Below the pieces are notes generated by a model. The model ran no database searches. It saw only the letters and a program-made list of their open reading frames with translations, and was not told the origin of the DNA. Shown piece after piece: positions 35,557 through 44,722 of a DNA stretch of 64,000 bases (positions are counted from its first letter, which is position 1; every line of letters starts with the position of its first letter). Origin of the DNA: Bifidobacterium apousia (GTDB taxonomy: Bacteria; Actinomycetota; Actinomycetes; Actinomycetales; Bifidobacteriaceae); NCBI RefSeq assembly GCF_007559275.1, contig NZ_VMHK01000007.1:48675-112674 (forward strand). Reading direction: 5' to 3'. The position numbers were made by a program, and so were the translations under genes.

Positions 35557-36225
35557 ATGGCATCTGAAGAAGCGCAATTCGTAGCACGGGCCCGTCGACT
35601 GGCCGGCCCTCGCGGCCTGGGCGCCATGCCCACCGACCGCTATGTGCTGCCGCAGTTCGAGGAGCGCACCCCCTACGGCTACAAGCGCCAGGACCCTTAC
35701 ACCAGGCTCTTCGACGACAGAATCATCTTCATGGGCGTCCAGGTGGATGACACCTCCTCGGACGACATCATGGCCCAGCTCCTGGTTCTGGAGAGCCAGG
35801 ATCCCAACCGCGACGTGATTATCTACATCAACTCGCCGGGGGGATCCATGACGGCCATGACCGCCATCTATGACACCATGCAGTACATCAAGCCCGATGT
35901 GCAGACTGTCTGCCTGGGCCAGGCTGCCTCGGCTGCTGCCGTTCTGCTGGCGGCCGGCACCAAGGGCAAGCGGCTGATCCTGCCAAACGCCCGTGTGCTG
36001 ATTCACCAGCCGGCCATGGAGCAGGACTTCGGCAAGGCCACCGAGATCGAGATCCAGGCCAAGGAAATGCTGCGCATGCGCACCTGGCTGGAGGAGACCC
36101 TGGCCAAGCACACTGGCCAGGATGTCGACAAGATTCGCAAGGACATCGAAGTGGACACCATTCTGACCGCCCAGCAGGCCAAGGATTACGGAATGGTGGA
36201 CGAGGTCCTGGAGCACCGCAATTAG
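35557..36225 (+). CDS. clpP2: ATP-dependent Clp protease proteolytic subunit ClpP2
   Basis: This 222-residue ClpP paralogue has Ser125 (LGQAASAAAVLLA), His150 (VLIHQPAMEQ) and Asp near 200 (IEVDTILTAQ). The N-terminus is longer than in ClpP1 by about 25 residues (possible propeptide; RYVLPQFEERTPYGYKRQDPYTRLF). It starts 9 bases after clpP1 and should be co-translated to form the mixed tetradecamer. A terminator and then clpX follow. Confidence 0.95.
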   Translation: MASEEAQFVARARRLAGPRGLGAMPTDRYVLPQFEERTPYGYKRQDPYTRLFDDRIIFMGVQVDDTSSDDIMAQLLVLESQDPNRDVIIYINSPGGSMTAMTAIYDTMQYIKPDVQTVCLGQAASAAAVLLAAGTKGKRLILPNARVLIHQPAMEQDFGKATEIEIQAKEMLRMRTWLEETLAKHTGQDVDKIRKDIEVDTILTAQQAKDYGMVDEVLEHRN

Positions 36226-36251
36226 CTCCGGTGACTGCGTACATGATTGAT

Positions 36252-36300
36252 CGTCCGGATGGCGGCGGGTCCTCGGGACCCACGGCCTCCGGACGTTTTT
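36252..36300 (+). terminator. Terminator between clpP2 and clpX
   Basis: CGTCCGGA (36252-36259) pairs with TCCGGACG (36288-36295), with an inner GGGTC/GGACCC hairpin, followed by five T residues (36296-36300). Confidence 0.8.
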
Positions 36301-36369
36301 GGCATCATGGACGATGCCGGTCATATATGATTTCGGCGATCCTAGCGGATTCTCCAGGAAGGGAGAGCC

Positions 36370-37683
36370 ATGGGCCGTGTGGTCAGCTACAATGACGGAC
36401 TGAATCGATGCGAGTTCTGCGGCAAGGACGAGCACCAGGTGCGTCGCCTGGTCAAGGGGCCTTCCTGCGCCATCTGCGACGAATGCATACGCCTATGCGC
36501 CCAGATCATCCAGGAGGATATGGCCAAGGATGCCGCCGACCGGCGGGTGACCCTGCCTGCACCCTCAAAGATATTCGCCTATCTGAACCGGTATGTCATC
36601 GGCCAGGAGGCCGCCAAGCGCACCCTGGCTGTTGCTGTCTACAACCACTACAAGCGCGTCAATATGGACCTGGGCGACCGTGGCCGTGTTACTGACGCAG
36701 CGTTTGAACAAAAGGACGCAGCCCCACGCGTCCAGGTGGACAAGTCCAACATCCTGCTCATGGGTCCCACCGGCGTGGGCAAGACCTACCTGGCACGAAC
36801 CCTGGCCACCATCATGAACGTCCCCTTTGTCATTGTGGATGCCACCAGCCTGACCGAGGCGGGGTATGTGGGCGAGGATGTGGAGTCCGTCCTGCAGGGG
36901 CTGCTGCAAGCCGCCGACGGCAATATGGACCTGGCCCAGCGGGGGATCATCTACATCGACGAGATCGACAAGATCGCCAGAAAATCCGGCGAGAACACCT
37001 CCATTACCCGGGACGTGTCCGGCGAGGGGGTCCAGCAGGCTCTGCTCAAGATCATCGAGGGTACCCAGGCCCGTGTGCCGGTCCAGGGTTCGCGGCGGCA
37101 TGGGGATGTCCGCACGGTCGTCATGGACACAGCCAACATCCTCTTCATCTGCGGTGGCGCCTTCGTCGGTCTTGAGGAGATTGTCCGTCGGCGGCTGGGC
37201 CTGCGGGAGAGCGGATTCTCGGCTACTCAGGGCAGCGATAGGGTGCCCGACGACCGGGTCATGAGCCAGGTCAGGGCCGAGGACCTGGAACAGTTTGGCC
37301 TGCTTCCCGAGTTCGTGGGGCGGCTGCCGGTCATCTCCACCCTGGAGCCGCTGGGCGCCGATGAGCTGCGGCGGGTGCTGACCGAACCGGATAATGCCTT
37401 GGTCGACCAGTACCGGCGCATGTTCCTGGACGACGGGGCTGATCTGGTCTTCACGGATGCCGCCCTGGATCGGGTTGCAGCCATCGCTCTGGAGCGCAAG
37501 GTGGGCGCCCGTGGGCTGCGTGGAATCATCGAGCACACCCTGGAGGCGACCATGTTCGAGCTGCCCGACAGGACGGATGTCTCCCGTGTCGTGGTGGATG
37601 CCGATGCCGTGGATGGGACCGGATCGCCCCGGTATGAGACCGGGCAGGGCATGGCCACAGCTGCTGGTCGTCGTTTGGCCTGA
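36370..37683 (+). CDS. clpX: ATP-dependent Clp protease ATP-binding subunit ClpX
   Basis: This 437-residue AAA+ unfoldase feeds substrates to ClpP. The N-terminal zinc-binding domain uses C14, C17, C36 and C39 (CEFCGK...CAICDEC). Walker A is MGPTGVGKTYLA, Walker B is GIIYIDEIDKIARK, and the ISREQ-like pore segment and RDVSGEGVQQALLKIIEGT are present. Sensor 2 is in GARGLRGIIEHTLEATMFELP. A short divergent tail ends the protein. A terminator separates it from clpP2, so it has its own promoter. Confidence 0.96.
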   Translation: MGRVVSYNDGLNRCEFCGKDEHQVRRLVKGPSCAICDECIRLCAQIIQEDMAKDAADRRVTLPAPSKIFAYLNRYVIGQEAAKRTLAVAVYNHYKRVNMDLGDRGRVTDAAFEQKDAAPRVQVDKSNILLMGPTGVGKTYLARTLATIMNVPFVIVDATSLTEAGYVGEDVESVLQGLLQAADGNMDLAQRGIIYIDEIDKIARKSGENTSITRDVSGEGVQQALLKIIEGTQARVPVQGSRRHGDVRTVVMDTANILFICGGAFVGLEEIVRRRLGLRESGFSATQGSDRVPDDRVMSQVRAEDLEQFGLLPEFVGRLPVISTLEPLGADELRRVLTEPDNALVDQYRRMFLDDGADLVFTDAALDRVAAIALERKVGARGLRGIIEHTLEATMFELPDRTDVSRVVVDADAVDGTGSPRYETGQGMATAAGRRLA

Positions 37684-37753
37684 CCCCGCCACGATGGGCG
37701 CCGCTGTTGGCCGGGCCCGATAGGATGAGCATTGTTGCCGGAAGGGAGGCCCC

Positions 37754-38692
37754 ATGGGTGCTCGTAGCGCTGTCGTGGTCACGCACAGCCGGGTCCGGGC
37801 AAGCGGCCACCTGGTTGACGAGGTCGAGGAGCAGTTGCGCCGGGACGGATTCCGCGTCTCGATTGTCGACAACATTGCCGCCCCGGAATTCGGCAGTCCC
37901 AGCCAGCAGGTGGCCGACGACACCGAGATCGTCATCGTCCTGGGCGGCGATGGGACCATCCTGCGGGCTGCAGAGCTGGTCAAGGGTACCGAGGTGCCCA
38001 TCCTGGGGGTCAATCTTGGCCACGTGGGGTTCCTGGCGGAGTTCGAGAGCTTCCAGATTGGTGAGGCCATTCGCCGGGTGGCCGATCATGACTACTCCAT
38101 CGACGAGCGCATGGTGGCCCACGTGGACCTGTGGATACCCGGAGCCGATCGACCACTGAGCGACTGGGCCCTTAATGACATGACCCTGGAACGATATGAT
38201 CGGGGCAAGATGATCGAGGTATCGGTCCGAGTGGACGATGTGGAGATGAGCTCCTTCGGCTGCGACGGCATGATTGTGGCCACCCCGACCGGATCGACGG
38301 CCTATGCCTTTTCGGTGGGCGGGCCCATCGTCTGGCCGGATGCACAGTCGTTGCAGATGGTGCCCATTGCTGCCCACGCCCTCTTCGCCAGGTCCCTGAT
38401 CATCGGCCCGAAGTCGCAGTTCACCCTGGATGTTCTGGGTGATTCCCAGTCGGCCGGCTGGATCTGCAACGACGGGCGCCGTCAACGGCCAGTGCCCAAG
38501 CGGTCCCGCATTGTGGTGCGGCAGTCCCATGACATCCTGCGGCTGGCCAGGCTGTCGGGGGTGCCCTTCACCAGACGGCTGGTCTCCAAGTTCGACCTGC
38601 CGGTGGTCGGCTGGAGGGAGCAGCATCGCCCCTCGGTGGCTGCGAACGGGCAGGACCAGAGGGAGCCGCCGGAGTCGAACAAGGAGCACTGA
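37754..38692 (+). CDS. nadK: NAD kinase
   Basis: This 312-residue NAD kinase phosphorylates NAD+ to NADP+. The substrate motif GGDGT is at residues 64-68 (VLGGDGTILRAAE). The second conserved block is CDGMIVATPTGSTAYAFSVGGPIV, with DGRRQRPVP later. The ATG has AAGGGAGG upstream. It overlaps recN by one base (TGATG), an arrangement also common in other bacteria (nadK-recN). The C-terminal ~40 residues are hydrophilic and variable. Confidence 0.95.
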   Translation: MGARSAVVVTHSRVRASGHLVDEVEEQLRRDGFRVSIVDNIAAPEFGSPSQQVADDTEIVIVLGGDGTILRAAELVKGTEVPILGVNLGHVGFLAEFESFQIGEAIRRVADHDYSIDERMVAHVDLWIPGADRPLSDWALNDMTLERYDRGKMIEVSVRVDDVEMSSFGCDGMIVATPTGSTAYAFSVGGPIVWPDAQSLQMVPIAAHALFARSLIIGPKSQFTLDVLGDSQSAGWICNDGRRQRPVPKRSRIVVRQSHDILRLARLSGVPFTRRLVSKFDLPVVGWREQHRPSVAANGQDQREPPESNKEH

Positions 38693-40464
38693 TGCTGGAA
38701 GAGCTGGAAGTACGAGACCTGGGTCCCATCCATCATGCCCTGCTGCGCCCTGCTGCCGGCATGACGGCCATCACCGGGGAGACCGGGGCTGGCAAGTCCA
38801 TGCTGCTCAACGCCATCCGGCTGATCTCGGGGTCCACCGCCCGTCCGCAGCTAGTATCGCCTGGAGCTCGGGAGTCCTGGGTGCAAGGAATTTTCGATGC
38901 TGGAACGGCAGGAGCCGAGAATCCAGTGACCGCATCCATAACCGGGGCTGGCCTCCCCTTGGAGGATGAGGGGCAGATCTTCCTGGCGAGGACCATGCCT
39001 GTCAAGGGGCGTTCCCGTGCCGCCCTGAACGGCAGAACTGCTCCTCGAGGCCTGCTGCAGGAGGTGGCTGGGATGCTGGTCACTGTCCATGGCCAGGCAG
39101 ATCAGATGCGTATGGCCAGCCCGGCCCGGCAGCGTGAATTTCTGGATGCCTACGCTGGTGACGGTCCGCAGCTGGAGGCTTTTTCCAAGGCCTGGAGGCA
39201 GTACCGACAGGCTCAGGACCATCTGGAGGAGCTGCGCAACCAGCAGTCTGGCGCTATGGCCCAGGCTGATTATCTTCGCGAGTCCATCGCCCGGATCGAC
39301 CGTGTCGACCCCCATCCCGGCGAGGATCGTGAACTCAAGGCCCAAAGAGACCGGATCGAACATGCTGCCCAGATCAGTCAGGGAGTCATGGCCGCACTAT
39401 CCGCCTTGGACGCCGGCCAGATTGACCCGGATGCAGACTCACCATCGGCTACGGCCCTGGTAGAACGAGCCATCGCCGCCTTGGAGGGCATCGGTGTAGA
39501 GGGGGTCTTTCAGGAGTCGGCCCAGCGGTTGCGCTCGCTGAATGCCGATCTGTCCGACCTGGTCTTCACCCTGAGCAGCCAGCTGGACGACGAAGGCCAG
39601 GAGGGCGATCTGGACAAGATCAACGCCCGCATCCACGATCTGGATGAGCTGACCCGGCGCTGGGGACCAGACATCGACGACGTTCTGGCCTGGCGCAAGA
39701 AGGCTGCGTTTGAACTTGAGGACATGGATGCCTCACCTGAGAAGCTGGAGGAGCTTCAGGTCCAGGTTGAGCAGCTTCGCGGGAGCGCCCTGAAGGCCGC
39801 ACGGAATCTGTCTGCGTCACGGGGCAAGGCTGCACGAAGGCTGAGCGAACTCGTCGACGGCGAATTGCGCTCCCTGGCCATGTCGGGTGCCGGGCTGGAG
39901 ATCCGTGTCAGGCCACGCCAGGACCAGGACATGGACGGGCATGGTCTGGATCAGATCGACTTTCTCTTCAGGCCGTATCCGGGTTCGGACCTTCTGCCCA
40001 TGGGCAAGAGCGCCTCGGGCGGCGAACTCAGCCGGCTCATGCTGGCCCTGGAGCTGGTGGCCGCCGAAGGCCGGACCTCATCGGGATCTGACGGCGCTGG
40101 AGATGGGCATAATGGTCTGGATTGCCAGGTTGGCGACCCGACGATGACCTTCATCTTCGACGAGGTGGATGCTGGAGTCGGCGGTCGGGCTGCCGTCGAG
40201 CTGGGTCGTCGTCTGGCCCGGTTGGCCGTCACCGCCCAGGTGATCGTGGTCACCCACCTGCCGCAGGTGGCTTCCTGGGCCGATCGGCAGTTCGTCGTGG
40301 CCAAGGGGCGTGAAGGCGGCGATGCCGTAGAGACCCTGGTCCGCCAGGTGGAGGGCGAGGACAGGGAGCGGGAGATCGCCCGGATGCTGGCGGGCAGCGA
40401 GTCCACTACCTCCCTGAAGCACGCCCAAGAGCTTCTGGCCTCCAGCAGGCTCCAGGCCCGATAG
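38692..40464 (+). CDS. recN: DNA repair protein RecN
   Basis: This 590-residue SMC-like ATPase helps double-strand-break repair. Walker A is ITGETGAGKSMLLNAI (GETGAGKS at residues 29-36). A coiled-coil region occupies ~160-370, with Glu/Gln-rich helices. The C-terminal half has the signature SASGGELSRLMLALEL and Walker B TFIFDEVDAGVGGRAAVELG, then VTHLPQVASWAD. It overlaps nadK by one base and is likely translationally coupled. Its length is usual for RecN. Confidence 0.95.
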   Translation: MLEELEVRDLGPIHHALLRPAAGMTAITGETGAGKSMLLNAIRLISGSTARPQLVSPGARESWVQGIFDAGTAGAENPVTASITGAGLPLEDEGQIFLARTMPVKGRSRAALNGRTAPRGLLQEVAGMLVTVHGQADQMRMASPARQREFLDAYAGDGPQLEAFSKAWRQYRQAQDHLEELRNQQSGAMAQADYLRESIARIDRVDPHPGEDRELKAQRDRIEHAAQISQGVMAALSALDAGQIDPDADSPSATALVERAIAALEGIGVEGVFQESAQRLRSLNADLSDLVFTLSSQLDDEGQEGDLDKINARIHDLDELTRRWGPDIDDVLAWRKKAAFELEDMDASPEKLEELQVQVEQLRGSALKAARNLSASRGKAARRLSELVDGELRSLAMSGAGLEIRVRPRQDQDMDGHGLDQIDFLFRPYPGSDLLPMGKSASGGELSRLMLALELVAAEGRTSSGSDGAGDGHNGLDCQVGDPTMTFIFDEVDAGVGGRAAVELGRRLARLAVTAQVIVVTHLPQVASWADRQFVVAKGREGGDAVETLVRQVEGEDREREIARMLAGSESTTSLKHAQELLASSRLQAR

Positions 40465-40920
40465 ATCTGATTGTCGGCTCAACTTTGCCATGCCGAAGTC
40501 CCTCGATTCAGCGACTTTGACCAGTTGCGACGACTTTGTTGCTGACGACTTTGTCGCTTTTTGCGGCCGTGCTGCTGCATGCTCGACATCTGTCCTTCTG
40601 TTGCTTTTCATTCTGACGCATTGACGGTAGTCAATCGGCTGTTGGCGGCCGTGCGGCAACGAACATGCTGGATTTTCGTTGATGACACCGTATCCGCCCT
40701 CGACATGAACAATGCGGCGGCGACCTGGCCCAAATGGATTTTGTCTGAAATTGTGATCGGCCGGGGATTTCGGCACTAGAGACGTATCTATCAATCCATG
40801 AACCACCCCTTGGAAGATCAAGGTCGGAGTTTGTCTTCATGATCAAACTGTTATAGTGTATACATGAACACCGGCACAGCTTAGCCAGAGTCGTGCCGCC
40901 CATCAATGAAAGGGGCTTGG
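40465..40920. other. Intergenic region between recN and the GntR regulator, no gene seen
   Basis: This 456-base region holds three copies of CGACTTTG (40512-40519, 40531-40538, 40546-40553). It ends with a promoter-like TTGTCT (40831-40836) and TATAGT (40852-40857). A 72-codon open frame at 40561-40779 has no ribosome site or family features and is not called. Confidence 0.5.
40849..40870. promoter_or_regulatory. Imperfect inverted repeat upstream of the GntR gene
   Basis: TGTT (40849-40852) and AACA (40867-40870) flank GTGTATAC (40856-40863), overlapping the -10. YtrA-type GntR proteins bind GTGTA-TACAC-like repeats in their own promoters, so autoregulation is plausible. Confidence 0.35.
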
Positions 40921-41328
40921 ATGAAGCTGATCATCTCATCCCTGTCCGGGCAGCCGATTTATCGGCAGATCGAGGACCAGATACGTTCGGCCATCCTGAC
41001 CGGAGACCTGAAAGCGGGGGAGGGACTGCCCTCCCTGCGACATCTCTCACAGGAGCTCAGGGTGTCCGTGCTGACCGTGACCCGCGCCTATACCGAACTC
41101 GCTCAAGAGGGTTTGGTGGAGAACATCCAAGGCAAGGGGACCTTCGTGGCCGACAGCGGCGACCAGGTCATGCGGCAGCATCTGGAGGACCGCGTGCAGT
41201 CCCTGCTAGGCGAGGCAGTCGATACGGCTCGTCGGGCCGGCATGGAGCCGGATCGGATTCGCGGCCTGCTCGACGGCCTGCTTGGCGACAAGGGTTCTGC
41301 GCCCGCGTCCGAAGAGGGAAAGGAATAG
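40921..41328 (+). CDS. GntR-family regulator, YtrA subfamily
   Basis: This 135-residue protein has a GntR winged helix in the first 75 residues (PIYRQIEDQIRSAILTGDLKAGEGLPSLRHLSQELRVSVLTVTRAYTELAQEGLVENIQGKGTFVA). It has only a short helical C-terminal dimerisation tail, the mark of the YtrA subfamily. Such regulators repress adjacent ABC transporter genes. The ATG at 40921 has AAAGGGG upstream. It is followed 4 bases later by an ABC ATPase and then a membrane protein, a typical YtrA-controlled operon. Confidence 0.9.
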   Translation: MKLIISSLSGQPIYRQIEDQIRSAILTGDLKAGEGLPSLRHLSQELRVSVLTVTRAYTELAQEGLVENIQGKGTFVADSGDQVMRQHLEDRVQSLLGEAVDTARRAGMEPDRIRGLLDGLLGDKGSAPASEEGKE

Positions 41329-41332
41329 CAGC

Positions 41333-42307
41333 ATGTGCGCATCACCGGTGATGACAACCTCTGGCGAAGAGGTCGACTATGCCCTGCGCGTCAGTGACCT
41401 GGGGAAAAGCTACGCCAAGGCCGACGGCACGGGTTTCCGCCTGCACCAGGTCACCATGGACCTGCCCATGGGCTACATCATGGGATTGATAGGCCCCAAC
41501 GGCGCAGGCAAATCCACCCTGATCCGGCTCTTGCTGAATATGACCCGCCGGGACAGCGGAGCAATCAGCATTTTGGGCCGTGATCCCTTGAGCCAGGAGG
41601 AGGAGGTCAAAGCAGACCTGGGCGTGGTCTTCGATTCCATTTATTTCCCGGAGGCATGGAAGGTCAAGGCCGTCGAGCCAGTGATGGCACCCATGTATCC
41701 CTCTTGGGACAGTGATCGCTACCACGACTATCTGCGTCGGTTCGGTCTGCTGGAAAACCGCAAAATCGGCAAGCTTTCCCGTGGCATGCAGATGAAGCTG
41801 ATGCTGGCCGTCGCCCTCAGCCACGATGCAAGGCTCTTGATTCTGGACGAGCCCACCAGCGGTCTGGATGTCCTGGCCAGGGACGAGCTCATGGATATTT
41901 TGCTGGACTACATCGGCGACGGTTGTCACTCGGTGCTTTTCTCCACGCACATCACCGCGGATCTCGAACGGGTGGCTGACTTCGTCACCTATATCAATCG
42001 GGGGTCTGTCTTCTACACCGGCCCCAAGGACGAGTTGATGGAGGCTTTCCAGATAGTGAGAGGGGGGCCGGACGATCTGGCTGGAGGGCAAATGCCGCAT
42101 CTGATGGGCTTGCAGCGCTCCGCCACAGGTTTTGAGGCTCTGGTGCCCACTGAACGCTTGAAGGATTTTCTGGCATCGGCTTCCCCAACCGCCATGGAGC
42201 CTTCAGAGGACCGCTACCTGGTGGAGCGGGCCGACTTTGACAACATCATCAGACTGACCGCAGGCCCACCTGCTGCGGCCGACAAGAACAAGGAGGTGGA
42301 GTCATGA
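41333..42307 (+). CDS. ABC transporter ATP-binding protein (YtrB/CcmA-type)
   Basis: This 324-residue ATPase has Walker A GLIGPNGAGKSTLIR near residues 57-67, signature LSRGMQMKLMLAVAL (a variant SRGM where SGGQ is usual), and Walker B LLILDEPTSGLD with D-loop and switch STHITADLE. The C-terminal ~100 residues after the ATPase core are not catalytic. The start at 41333 follows AAAGGAATAGC; an ATG at 41351 is also possible. It is co-translated with the permease (4-base overlap). Gene order with YtrA suggests a drug/peptide-resistance or stress-related ABC exporter. Confidence 0.88.
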   Translation: MCASPVMTTSGEEVDYALRVSDLGKSYAKADGTGFRLHQVTMDLPMGYIMGLIGPNGAGKSTLIRLLLNMTRRDSGAISILGRDPLSQEEEVKADLGVVFDSIYFPEAWKVKAVEPVMAPMYPSWDSDRYHDYLRRFGLLENRKIGKLSRGMQMKLMLAVALSHDARLLILDEPTSGLDVLARDELMDILLDYIGDGCHSVLFSTHITADLERVADFVTYINRGSVFYTGPKDELMEAFQIVRGGPDDLAGGQMPHLMGLQRSATGFEALVPTERLKDFLASASPTAMEPSEDRYLVERADFDNIIRLTAGPPAAADKNKEVES

Positions 42308-43020
42308 AGGCGATAGCCGAGCAGATCAGGCTGGACATGCAACGTTTCTCAGGAGCAGGGAGAACTTGGGTTGGTGTGCTGATTTTCCTGTCTGCGCCCG
42401 TCATCGGAATCCTGCTGAACCTGGTCATGGCTCTGACAGGCAATGATGGGGATGATGCACGGACTGCGTTGACGGGATTGGTGGCCGGCATGGGAATCGG
42501 ACTGATTGTAGGCCTGGTATCTGGTTTGTTTGTCGATTTCAGCAATGCGGCGATTCGGTTGAACGGTCTGCTGCCCATAACACGTGATCACCAGGTATTC
42601 GGACGCTATGCTGCTGTAAGTCTGCTGGTCCTGGTTCAGTCTTGCGGCTATGCAATATTCTATTTCTGCGTTGCTGATTCGTTTTTGCAGGGTCAGGACC
42701 ATTGGCGTGCTACCGTCCTGTTTGCTCTGGGATTGTTCATGTCGGAGTCTTTGCTCTTTGCAGTAGCTGCCCCCCTGTTTTATTGGCTGGAAATGGCCAA
42801 AGCCGTGATAGCTTTTCTGGCGCTTCTTGGTTTGGTACCAATAACGGCCCTTGTCGGCAGTTGGCTGCCCTTTGGCTGGGGGGCCGTCTGGAATTCAATC
42901 ATGCGTTTTTTGACATCCGACCTGTGGCGGCCGGTGCTCCTCGGGCTGGCGGTGATTCTGGCGGCTGATATGGTTTCGATAGCCATATCTCGCAAGGTCT
43001 ATGCCAGGAAGGAAATCTGA
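42304..43020 (+). CDS. ABC-2 type transporter permease subunit
   Basis: This 238-residue protein has about six hydrophobic segments (WVGVLIFLSAPVIGILLNLVMAL, GLVAGMGIGLIVGLVSGLF, VSLLVLVQSCGYAIFYFCV, VLFALGLFMSESLLFAVAA, VIAFLALLGLVPITALVG and a final one). Its base composition is more AT-rich than its neighbours. The start overlaps the ATPase stop by 4 bases (ATGA), so it forms the membrane part of that transporter. The family resembles ABC-2 permeases in YtrA-type operons, but the exact substrate is unknown. Confidence 0.8.
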   Translation: MKAIAEQIRLDMQRFSGAGRTWVGVLIFLSAPVIGILLNLVMALTGNDGDDARTALTGLVAGMGIGLIVGLVSGLFVDFSNAAIRLNGLLPITRDHQVFGRYAAVSLLVLVQSCGYAIFYFCVADSFLQGQDHWRATVLFALGLFMSESLLFAVAAPLFYWLEMAKAVIAFLALLGLVPITALVGSWLPFGWGAVWNSIMRFLTSDLWRPVLLGLAVILAADMVSIAISRKVYARKEI

Positions 43021-43037
43021 GCCGATTCGCTCAGGCT

Positions 43038-44519
43038 TCAGGACTGCATGACCGCGTGGCGGACGTAGTCGGACATATCTCCGGGATCGATGCAGTCCTG
43101 GAAGCGCACAGGCGCGTTTTCCAGGGTGCGCAGAGCCTTGGGGGGCCTGGTGTTGGTGGACTCGGCCAGGATGTCCATGCAGTCGAAGTCGCTGTCCGGG
43201 GTCTCCAGGCCCAGGGATTGGCAGACCACCCGGGGGAACTTATAGGGGCTGGCCGTGGACAGCAGCACCCGGGGCACGGCAGGATCCCTGTCGGTCTGCC
43301 CGGTCATGACCTGGTAGCCGCAGGCCGTGTGCGGATCGATCAGGTATCCCCGGTCCTCCCAGCAGTCGCTGATGGCTGATCCCACCTGGTCTTCGTCGGC
43401 CCAGCCGCAGGAGAAGAGCCCGCGGATTCTGGTCATCAGGGCCTCAGGCACCTGGTAGCGTCCCTTGGACTCCAAATCGGCCATAAGCGAGGCAATCAGC
43501 TCGGTGTCGCCGCCGGCCATGTAGTAGAGCATCCGCTCCAGGTTGGAGGAGATCAGGATGTCCATGCTGGGGGAGGTGGTGGCGTAGAAGGGGCGGTTGC
43601 GGTCATAGACGCCAGTGGTCAGGAAGTCGTTGAGGACCCGGTTGCGGTCCGAGGCCACGGTCAGGCGGGCCACCGGAAGGCCCATCATCTTGGCGTAGTA
43701 TCCAGCCAGCACATCGCCGAAGTTGCCGGTGGGCACGCAGAATTCGACCGGATCCCCAGGTCTGATCACTCCCCGTTCCATCAGGGACCCGTAGGCCCGG
43801 AAGTAGTAAACGACCTGCGGGGCCAGGCGGCCCACATTGATGGAGTTGGCCGACGAGAGAACGGTTGAGGCCTTCTCGTCCAGCTCATGAGCCAGATCAG
43901 TGTCGGCGAAGATGGACTTGACTGCGGACTGGGCATCGTCGAAATTGCCCCGAACCGCGCAGACCTGCAGGTTGCCGCCCTCCTGGGTGACCATCTGCAG
44001 GCGTTGGATCTGACTGACCTTGCCCTGAGGATAGAAAACAGTGATGCCCGTGCCCGGCGCGTCTGCGAAACCGGCCAGCGCCGCCTTGCCCGTGTCTCCG
44101 GAGGTGGCTGTGAGCACCATGATCCGTTCGCCATCGTCCCCGGCCAGAGCCATCAGTCTCGGCAGCAGCTGCAGGGCCACATCCTTGAAGGCCGAGGTGG
44201 GCCCGCGGAAGAGCTCCAGTACGAAGTCGTTGCCGCCCAGGTCCACCAGAGGGGTGATTGCCGGATCGGACCACTGCTCTCCGTAGGCTGCGTCCAGGCA
44301 GGAGTCCAGCTGAGCGGAAGAGTAATCGCTCAGCAGTCTCGAAAGGACCAGTTTGGCCGTGCCCTTGTAGTCCAGGCCGGCAACGTCGGCAGGGTCGATG
44401 GTCAGTGCGTCCAGTCCATCGCTGACGTAGAGTCCGCCGTCAGGAGCAAGGCCTCGTCTGATGGCCTGCTTGGACTGCAGCTGCTCCTTGCCGCCTCGGG
44501 TGCTGTGGTATGTGCTCAT
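43038..44519 (-). CDS. thrC: Threonine synthase
   Basis: This 493-residue PLP enzyme converts O-phosphohomoserine to threonine. The PLP lysine is K112 in GPTSAFKDVALQLLP. Other family parts are YHSTRGG near the N-terminus, LTATSGDTGKAALAGFAD, VCAVRGNFDDAQSAVK and FCVPTGNFGDVLAGYYAKMMGLP. The ATG at 44519 (MSTYHSTRGG) with GGAGGGGCAGG upstream is preferred; the frame extends about 95 codons further without support. It is divergent from glyA. Confidence 0.94.
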   Translation of the reverse strand: MSTYHSTRGGKEQLQSKQAIRRGLAPDGGLYVSDGLDALTIDPADVAGLDYKGTAKLVLSRLLSDYSSAQLDSCLDAAYGEQWSDPAITPLVDLGGNDFVLELFRGPTSAFKDVALQLLPRLMALAGDDGERIMVLTATSGDTGKAALAGFADAPGTGITVFYPQGKVSQIQRLQMVTQEGGNLQVCAVRGNFDDAQSAVKSIFADTDLAHELDEKASTVLSSANSINVGRLAPQVVYYFRAYGSLMERGVIRPGDPVEFCVPTGNFGDVLAGYYAKMMGLPVARLTVASDRNRVLNDFLTTGVYDRNRPFYATTSPSMDILISSNLERMLYYMAGGDTELIASLMADLESKGRYQVPEALMTRIRGLFSCGWADEDQVGSAISDCWEDRGYLIDPHTACGYQVMTGQTDRDPAVPRVLLSTASPYKFPRVVCQSLGLETPDSDFDCMDILAESTNTRPPKALRTLENAPVRFQDCIDPGDMSDYVRHAVMQS

Positions 44520-44659
44520 GGTTGCCTGCCCCTCCGCCATGTCGCCGAACTGATCATTACCAGGGCATTCTACCCCGTGCAGGGGTCTGAACCATGGCCT
44601 TGCTCGGCTCGCGGAGGAAACTGTCTGTGGACGCCAGGGCCTGCCAGGGGTCGGCATGG

Positions 44660-44701
44660 CGTACAGTGTTGCCCACCAGCCCCTGTATCCGAGGCTGTAC
44701 G
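44660..44701. promoter_or_regulatory. Spaced inverted repeat in the glyA leader
   Basis: CGTACAG (44660-44666) and CTGTACG (44695-44701) form a perfect 7-base inverted repeat with a 28-base spacer just before the glyA ribosome site. It could be an operator pair or an RNA stem; TACAGT inside the first arm also resembles a -10. Confidence 0.3.
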
Positions 44702-44722
44702 TTACAGACAAAGGAGCGACCC

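Noticed and set aside
40561..40779. 72-codon open frame between recN and the GntR gene
   Set aside because: No ribosome site and unnatural amino-acid composition (Cys-rich start).
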